A stretch of 64,000 nucleotides of DNA from Aptenodytes patagonicus. Taxonomy: Eukaryota > Chordata > Aves > Sphenisciformes > Spheniscidae. A model generated the notes under the pieces. The model saw only the letters and a list, made by a program, of their open reading frames with translations. It had not been told where the DNA came from and did no database searches. A program made the position numbers and the translations under genes. The stretch's first letter is position 1. The number at the start of each line of letters is the position of its first letter. Positions 11,501 through 20,500 of this stretch are shown here, one piece after another. The DNA is taken from NCBI RefSeq assembly GCF_965638725.1, contig NC_134952.1:66555424-66619423 (forward strand), read 5' to 3'.

Positions 11501-14500
11501 CAAAGCCCAGTCCAGAAAACAGATTTGTATGTATAGGTGGGTAGGGGTAGGGAGCATTTCCCTTCTCTGCTAAAATTATCTTGTTGTCTTTGTCTTTTTT
11601 GTATGTGACCTAACGGACACACAACCAGTGTGCCTTTTGAATCGCAACTCTGTCTGGAATTTCAGGTGGCCTTTATGTCCAGGAATTTCTAATTTATTCC
11701 AGCAGAGCATTTGCAGTGCTTCTTGTAGATCTGCTGAAACTTACCACATAATTTGTATACCAGTGAACTGCCAGCATTTTGGCTAGGTCTTTGCTAGAGC
11801 GAATGCTTCCGAGAGCATGTCTTCAAATGGACAGTGTTCCCGAGAGGGGAGGCTCGTGCGTCAGTCATGGGCTACTGCATTCAATTCCTGCTTGCTTGTA
11901 GCTGGAATTTGAGGTATTGACTTGGATTGGTATGTAGCATTGAGGTTTGTGTCCTGACAATATGAGTAAACTGCTTTTCTGCATAGAAAGCACTGATATA
12001 CTCTTAAAGCACTGAGACATTGGGGCTAACATTTAGCTGGGTGAAGAGATATTTCAGCTGTGGTAAAAATGGAAGGACTTTAATTCTAGGGTTCATTTCC
12101 CCCCTTTTTCTCAGTGAAAACGAGCACCCCTTTTAGCCATGTTCTGGCTTTCGGAGTGGGAAGGATAGGATGCATTTTTGGGGAGAGAGGGCTCTGGATC
12201 ATGTCAGGGGATGCTGCTGTGCTCTGTGTAAAGTAGTCCTTTCTGGAGCATCAGCTGTACTAAGGTAGTGAAGCTAGGGAGCATGTGTGCGGTGAGTAGG
12301 GACTGTACCATGGGAAAAGTGGGTTGTGGAAGAGGGGAGAGGACTGTCCCATGCACAGTAGAATGAAGCAAGATGTGCAACGTCATGCTTCAGTCTTCTT
12401 ACTGGGTTTACCTTAATTTCCTCCTCTTCTGATGTTGCAGTCCATGAGTTGGGATTCAGTGCTCAGTGTTTTCTTGGAAACTTTGAGAAGCTGAATAAAA
12501 ATTATGTAAATGAGCAGTAGTGAAACAAGGTTTAGAGCTATTTGGTTCTGCTTAGAGCTGCTGGAGTTCCCTGGTAATCCTAACTTCAGATGATCAGAAA
12601 TCTGATATGCCACTGTATTATTAAATGTGTTAGTCTCTGCCATTTAAAAGCACAGCACTTTAAGTCTCTCTCACTTGAATCCTCTCGACTTTGTAAGTGT
12701 TGTCTAGTTGAGCTGCCAAGTCTTAGAGGAACCACTCAGTTTAATTCTTTCAAAGCACGTACAGGATTAAGTGTCAGGGTTAGTATCTCTGACCACAGAA
12801 GGTATCTTCTGCCATAATGGGGAGAGAGAGGCAGTGTTGCAGTTCATTTGCCTTGTTGGGTGATGTGTCCCAGGGATTTTATTCGCTGTAATTACCTCTC
12901 TCCCTCTTTCAGTGAAAAGGGGCTGTGTTGGAGGAATGCCTTTTTTGCAACTTCCTGATATTGTGGTTGCAAGTCTTTACTCCAACGACAAATCCTGAGG
13001 CTTATTCCTACCTGAAAAGCAACTTGCTTGTATGCTGTTGACAGGTGAAGATGTGGTATCTAATGCATGATGAAATCCCTGAAGTTTCATTTTGCTTTTG
13101 TTGGATCCTTTATGTTAACAAATCATCTCACACTTCCAGAGAAATTTAAACAGAATTGGTATATGATGTAACTAAGTTTTTAAAAAATCCCTACATTATA
13201 TGTACACCATATTCATCCCAATTGCTGAATTTGCTTTCCATCTCCAGAGCATCAAAAGCTTCTTTTGAAACCCAGAAGAAAGATCTCCTGCTACCCCCGC
13301 CACTGCCACCCATGTCTCCTGCACATCCTGCACCAAAGTCAACCAAGATGGCCCAAAAGAGACCTAGTAGTGAGAGCGGCGAGCTGCCTGCCATGGATAA
13401 CATTGCCAGGAACAAGAACAACCACAAGGATCCTTTGTTCTCCAAGCACAAGAAAGTGGAGGGAGATCACACTGAACTGTCGAAGGGCATCAAAGTAGGT
13501 TTCCATTATAACTGGCAGGATGTTTCCTGCGACCCATGGGTGCTGTGTGATTCGCTTTAGAAACATGCTCTGAGGATATTAAAAAGGAAGATAAACCAGC
13601 TGCCAGAGAAAGCTCTTTGAAGCATTTTTGCCCCTTTAATGGCTATCTGTGACCATATGTTGCTAGCCCGAAAGCCTGCATTGTAACTTCTCTGCTGACT
13701 TTCCATCATCTGTTTTCATCTCACCAGTGAAACATAGTGAGAAGGGGTGACCATGTAAAAACTAAAGGCAAGATAATCATGTTTATGGTAGTAACTGTTT
13801 CTGACTGTAGGCAACTGCAAGTACAATATTGGCATAAAAATAAGTGTGTTTACAAAAAGAAAGAGTGGATTGCTTAAAAATAAGAAACAAGCAACCTGTG
13901 TTTTTGACTGCAACCTGGGTATAAGGTTTTATAGCCTACTTACAAAATTGCTAATGATCCTTGTAGCTGGATATTTGCATTTTTGGGTCATAAAATTTAA
14001 TTATATTGCTGTTTACTAGTGGCTGGGTGTGTGTGGTCTAGGATGTTGCTGGGTGTGTGTTAAGCCAGACTGTGCATGCTGTATTAACTGGCTTCTAATT
14101 GCTTGCTTTTTCATGATAATGTAGTTGGTAATGGAGAATCAGCAATTGCTGTGTGGTTAAGCTGGAAATAAGTGTGAGTGGGTATTACCCATTCCTGCCT
14201 TGGCTAGTGGCTGTGAAAGATGTGCTGCTTGCAGCCTTACTGCTATCTTAGTCATTGTGCAAGGAAACCTTGTATTTAATTTCTCCATGCTTGGGAAAAG
14301 TTTAAATGGTATTAAGCCTTACTACCAGTCAGGTAAGAAGCCAAGTTTCCATTTCCATTATTGGAGGGGGTGCTGGGGAAGAAGGTAAGAAGAGCAGGAG
14401 AGCCTGGAGAATAGACCATGCCTGGGACAAATAAACATTTTTCTCTTGAAATTTAGGAAAGCCAGGCTTTGGAATTGGTTTAGACATATCTCTCTAACCA

Positions 14501-17500
14501 GCTTTATCTCTACTCTGTGGTTTTTCAGGGATCTGCAGGGGATGTCACAAATCCTTTCCCAGTGCCTTCTTTGCCAAATGGTACCTCCAAGCCAAGGAGA
14601 CCTCAGCTCAAGTTTGAAAAGTAAGTTTTTGTTTTACACCCCTCATCTGTACTTTCTGAAGACACCAGGCAAGGCTGGCCCTGCAGCCACCCTGGCTTCT
14701 GCTTCTTAATGAGCACGTCTTCTGGGAGGAAAGAGAGAGGAAGAGATGTCTGGGACCTGCCCTGTACTGCCTTCTCGTGCCTGGCACTTACCCCGCCCAC
14801 CACAAAGCAAAGGTCTCATTACAACAGTTCTTGGTTTGAGGGAAGCTACCCTAGAAATTAGGTACTTTTTAACTCTGAGAGGAGGTGTCTCTTGTGCCTG
14901 CCTACAAGTGATGGGTTTTGATTCATCTCAGTCTTGACAAGTGGCAAACTCCTCTGTGACAAGATGCTGGGCAGGCAACTGACTTTTTCTGAGAGGGCAT
15001 GACTCTTTACTTGCTTGTTTTGTTAGTGCACAGGTGGCTGTGTGCCATTTGTACGGTGAATAGATTATCCTAGTGCACAAAAATGTGTGGTCCAACTTGA
15101 TAATCGTTTATGTGTTGATTGAGACCCAGACCTGTAGAAGCCTTGGTGACCATATCTCTTGTAAGTAGATAACTTGAATACAAGCTCTTTTGGTCTGAGA
15201 TGAGTGTGTGGTACTGCAAAGTTTACTATATGTTTCAATCAAAATGTATTTGTGGTATTGTACTTGAGGAATGATAGGAGATCACATAACTACTATCTTT
15301 CCATGGGAGCGAAGAAGTAAACTTGGCTTCATAGTAGCCTAATCTCTGGTGGTTTTTTATTTCAAAATGTAAGTTTTCAATTTTATTCTAACATACATTT
15401 TTTAAGAAATCAATTCATTTTATCTGTGCATTCAGCTGATGTGTATTTCTGAACATGCAGACAACATTCATTTAGTGACTATCATAATTGTAACGTGTGT
15501 TTGATAAGGCTGTAACAGGCTTACCAAAATAGGATGTTTGGACTCATAGCATCCTCTAGATACAAAGGTAAAATTGATAATTATCCTACCCTTTTTCTCT
15601 GTTTTCTGTTTTTCCTCTCTCTATCCCCAATTCAGACAGCATCCGATGGAACACTATATAGAAGAGGCCAAGAGGCTGAAGCACAAAGCTGATGCAATGG
15701 TAAGTCTTGGCCCTGTGTTAGAAATGTTAACCAGCTCTTGCATTCAGACCTTGTAACTGAGTGCATGTGAATAAGATTCGCTGGCTAACATTATTTCCAT
15801 GCTCCATACTGGAGTATGTTCAAGTCATATCTGGGGAGGCTGTCTTTATTTGCCAAATGTTCAGACATTTCCCTTTGTTATAAACACATCTAGAGAATAT
15901 GCCTAGAGAATAGGATTCAGAACTGATGTTCTCTGAGGTTAGCAGGCCTGTTTGCTTTGCAGAGCTATCACAAAGTCCTTGGAAGATAGCTGGAACAGTT
16001 AGTTTTAAGACAGTTTACTCTGAAATGTCAGGATCCTGACGGTAATTATGTTGCTGGTGAACAAGACTTGGAATTGCCCTTTGCAGATGTAACTGGCTTT
16101 TTCTGCTGTGCAGTTTAACAGTGTGCATGACTGAACGTATTTTTTTGCTAATTATTGCTCAGTCAGATAATGTACATTTGCTACTTGCCATTTACCTGTG
16201 AAAATGAAGTGAGGGGATACTGCAGTGGGAAAGCTCTATCTGCCTTTCACGAGGCAGGCCTCCAAGACCAGACAACAATATCCAAAAAATTTGAAGATAA
16301 TAAACTACTTGAGGAAAACAGTGAGCAAGAGGAAGATACACAAATAGCCAGAGCACACAAAGCTGGTGACTGGGACCACATTAGGGGTTCTGCTGAGAAC
16401 CCTTTAATTATCACCCGGAGGCCTGACTTGCATCTTTTTCTTTCTCCAAATCCTGCCTAACTAGGGAGAAAAAAGGAATTTGAGGTACACTTGAGAGTAG
16501 TTTTTGTCGTAGTCTAAAAATGAGAATTTTCTTCCCAATAGACTGACAAGACTGGAAAGGCCTTTCAATACCTAGATGCTGCCCTTTCCTTCATTGAATA
16601 TGGGATTGCCTTGGAATCGGATGCACCAGCGCCTAAATCAGCTTACAGCATATTCAGCGACACCATAGATCTCATCAAGTAAGCGGTTTTCAAAGCGTGA
16701 TGGTTAGGCAGCATGTTTGGAGGGGAAGGGTTAGTTGCATTGCCTGTTTGCAACTGTGGCAGCTCTGGATTCCCACCATGGAGCAGAATTCAGGTTGCTG
16801 TACAAGCACGAGACAGACAGACCATCCAGAGGCACCAGAGACAAATCCTTCGAAACGTTTCAGCATTGCTCATCAGAAGAAGTAGCTGTAGCTACCATGT
16901 CCTCCTCAGCATTTGAGCCTTGCAGCTGAGGTACACCAGAGGACACTGGTTATGACAATCAAGGACATGAAGGACTTTTTACTTTATCCAGATCTGAAGT
17001 TGCTTTTGCATGCGAGCTCAGTAGTATTTCAGTTAAAAAAAAGCAAAGCAACAACATAGTGTGTGGAAGAACAGTTTGTGCCCCAAAGGTCTTGCAGCTT
17101 GATTGAAGGCAGGTTTTACTGGTTTTTCCCATGTGTCTTTCTACCAGTACACTTTATTGGGGTTTCTCTTAGCAACCTTCCTCATTTAGTTTCGCAGCCA
17201 TAGTAGATGTATGTAGATAGTGTGACATATATAGACAGTGCAACCCAAGGAACCATGTATTGGATAGAAGAGAGACAGGTATCAGTTTATTCATATTGAA
17301 ATTACAGGTTATGTGAGTGTTTTCGAGAGCTGATTTGACTTCCTGCCTTAGAGCTGAAACAGCTGTCAGGTTTTCTTTTTGTGGTAGACTTCAAACTTTT
17401 TAAATTACATTGTTTGATTTCTAGTCTTGATGGACTGTATTTCCAAGATGCTCTTGCTTTGTTTTCAAAAAGGAGATTTGCTTGTTTGTTTTCCAAAAGA

Positions 17501-20500
17501 AACATTTCCACTAACATGTCTGTCTTATCCAGAAACACTTGAATTAATATTTCACCTTCAGTACTGGAGGCACCTCTTCTGGGCCCCAGGCCTGTAGGTG
17601 GCCCATGGGGGGCATCTACTTGTAGGGATGTTGCCTGTTAATCAGTGTAAAAGGAGAGAGAGTCGCATACGGGGCCACATCTGTTCCCGCTGCGTGGAAA
17701 ACAAGGCATTTTGAGACACAGTCCTCTGCTCAAGATCATACAAAGCACTTGGTGCCAGGAGTAAGAACTCAGGGCAGGTTTCCTGACTTTTGGACCAGTG
17801 TTTGAGATAACAGCATGCACTGGTTTTTCATAAACAGTGAGACTTCAGAGTACTGATGGCTGACAAGATTCTGTTTATTTTGTTTCCTTAGATTCACCAT
17901 GACATTGAAACCTTTTATGGACTCCTCAGCATCTTCACATGCAAAAATCTTTGCCGTGTTATGGTGCGTAACTGTTTTGCTGTGCCTTCTTATTCTGTTT
18001 TTAGACTTGATAGAGTGAAAGACCCATTACTTTCAGGGGTGAAGGAATGAGTTAAATGGGAATCAGAGTTCTGCAAGGAAAAAAAGTACAATATAAAACC
18101 CAGAATGAATTGGAACATCTCTAAAGTGAGCTGGGATATCACAAGGGACCACACGTGGAAGGCACAGGCTCTAAAATTTGATCTGCTTGTAACTTGAGAG
18201 CGCATAAGGGCTTTCACCTAAGGTGAAAGAATGCGATTTGGCTGCCCATGTTTGAGCCGTGTAACTGAAGCTGTAGCTGAACATAGCTGAGGCACTTCTG
18301 GATGGGGGCTTAGTCAGCCTGTGGCACCTACAGGAGTCTGGGCACCTGTTTATATAAAAGACCAGACTTGGCCCTTCCTCGTTTGTTTTTTTTTTTCCCC
18401 TTGTGATTTTTTTTCACAGAGTTTTTTTTAAGATGAGCAGAAGAAGAAATTCTGAGCTTTCTTGACTTTGCAGTACAGCTGATGTGTGCCTGCCTCCGTC
18501 CCACAAGGCTGATGACTGCTGAGCAGGCAGCAGTGAGTGTGAACACTGATGCTTGGGTGTGTTTCTGTTCACAGCATGCGCTGCCAGTCCATTCTGCACA
18601 TGGCAATGTTTCGTTACAAAAAAGACACTGCAATAAAGTATTCCAGGATCCTGAATGACCACTTCAAGGTAGGGCACGCGTATTACTAAACTACCGGCTG
18701 GATGGCTGCGGTAGTTACTGATGTTGGCTGAATAGCACAAACTTAACAAGAGTTCTATTCCTTGCTGCAGAATTCTTCCAGAGTAACACAAGCACCTTCT
18801 CCGTGTGTTGCAAGGTAAGATTTAAAAATACATACATTGTAATGTGTCTATAAGGGGTGTGAGTGAAAACAGTAGCCGGAGTATTTGAGTTGCAAGCTGC
18901 ATTTGAGAGTGCCTCACCATTCGCTCTTTCTTGCCACCTGAAATCATACTGTTAAGGGGGCCTGAGTATGTTTCTGCTCTCTCTTTCCTGTCTTTTTTCA
19001 TTGGAAAGGGTTTTTGTTATGAGGTCCAGAGTTACTGTGTATCAAGCAGAGCAGTTCTCCACCAGAGAAGCAGGTCAGAGGAGCAAGGAAGATATTGTCA
19101 CTATGCTGTTTCAGAGCCCCTGTTGCTGTCATCTTTGTTCTGTTAGAGATCCCTTGAGGCTTAATGGGATACCATCCCCATCTCCCTAGCCACTGTCCAG
19201 TAGGGTTATGCCTTCACCCTGTGGTAGCATAACTTTGAGGTGATACTTTAATATTTTTCTCTTTAGCTCAGTCACCAATTAAGAAAAAGAAACTAATTTT
19301 CTAATTTGTGAGTTATTCAGCATTTTGTCCATTCTATGTATCTGCAGCAGTGTTGCTGTGTATGTGGCAGCAAAAGTAAAAGGCAAGCTGTCACATAAGT
19401 GTTTGACCCGATGCCCAGCAGACTGGGCCTGTGTTTTAATGACAATGAGTAAGAAAGATTTTCTGTGTGCTGTGGTAATTGCATTTGGCAGATAGCTACC
19501 CGGCTCCACGTCTGTCCCTTTTAAACTCCGTGGTTGAGAGAGGGTTGTTTGGTCTTTAATAGTGATGCTGAAATTCCAGTTATTTTTCCGCCACCTTGCA
19601 CAGTATAGTTTATTGGAAAGTAAATGGTCTCCCAGGAGCAGTGGTGGAGGCCCTCTCATACCAGTGACTAAAATTAGGTTGGGTGAAGTGGTGGGGGTGA
19701 AGCGATGTGATGAAGCCAGCCTGTGTCTGGAAGGCGGGCAGCTGACTGCATTTAGCTTCCCTATGTCTATAAATAAGTGTATGTAGGCTGACCTGGCTGC
19801 TTTGACTAGCTGTCAGAAAGCTCCAGCCTCCATAGGTGGGGAGCTTCAGCATGCCTGAAATGGAAGTCATTAGGAAAACACATTTAAGTAATCTGGTGAA
19901 GGCTTCCACAAGTAGATGTAGATTTTGGAAGGTGGATGGGTGGCCCTTTCTGATGTCTGGTCCCGCATTTTCTTTTGTCAAGAGAAGTCCTTAGAGTCAC
20001 AAATCACTTCAAAAACCTTGGTCTTGCACTCGAAGGACAATTACTTGTTACGTAGCTGAACACATCTCTATTTTCAACACTCCACTCCATACTGCGGGCC
20101 TGGATGACACCGGATAGCTCCTGGCATAAGATAGTCTTGTGGCAAGACTTTTAACTCCGAAGTTAAACATTCATGATGGTGTTTCTTTCTCCTGCAGAAG
20201 CACAGGCATGCCTTCTCCTCTTTCTCCAATGCCCTCTCCTGCCGGTTCTGTGAGTTCTCAGCCAGGATCAAATGCTACCAACAGCAGTGGCAACAGCATT
20301 GGCTCTTCAATCACTGTCCCCTATAATATCCCAAGCGTCACCTCTTCCTATGTCAACATCACTTCCTATATCCTCTATGCGTATGATATTTGGGAACGGG
20401 CTGATGCACTGGCCAGGAAGAATAAGGGTAAGTTTTTGCCCTCTGGCTTTTCTGTCTTACGTGTTGTGGTTATGTGTATGTACTTGCTTAAATCCTAACA

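Larger units (their letters stand above)
9678..13247 (+). other. AFF1: AFF1 intron with two CR1 fragments
   Basis: A 3.6-kb intron (donor gtaagt, acceptor tccatctccag). It contains CR1 3' ends at 10484-10588 and 10671-10732. Small open frames are present but show neither codon-level family resemblance nor splice context. Confidence 0.75.
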
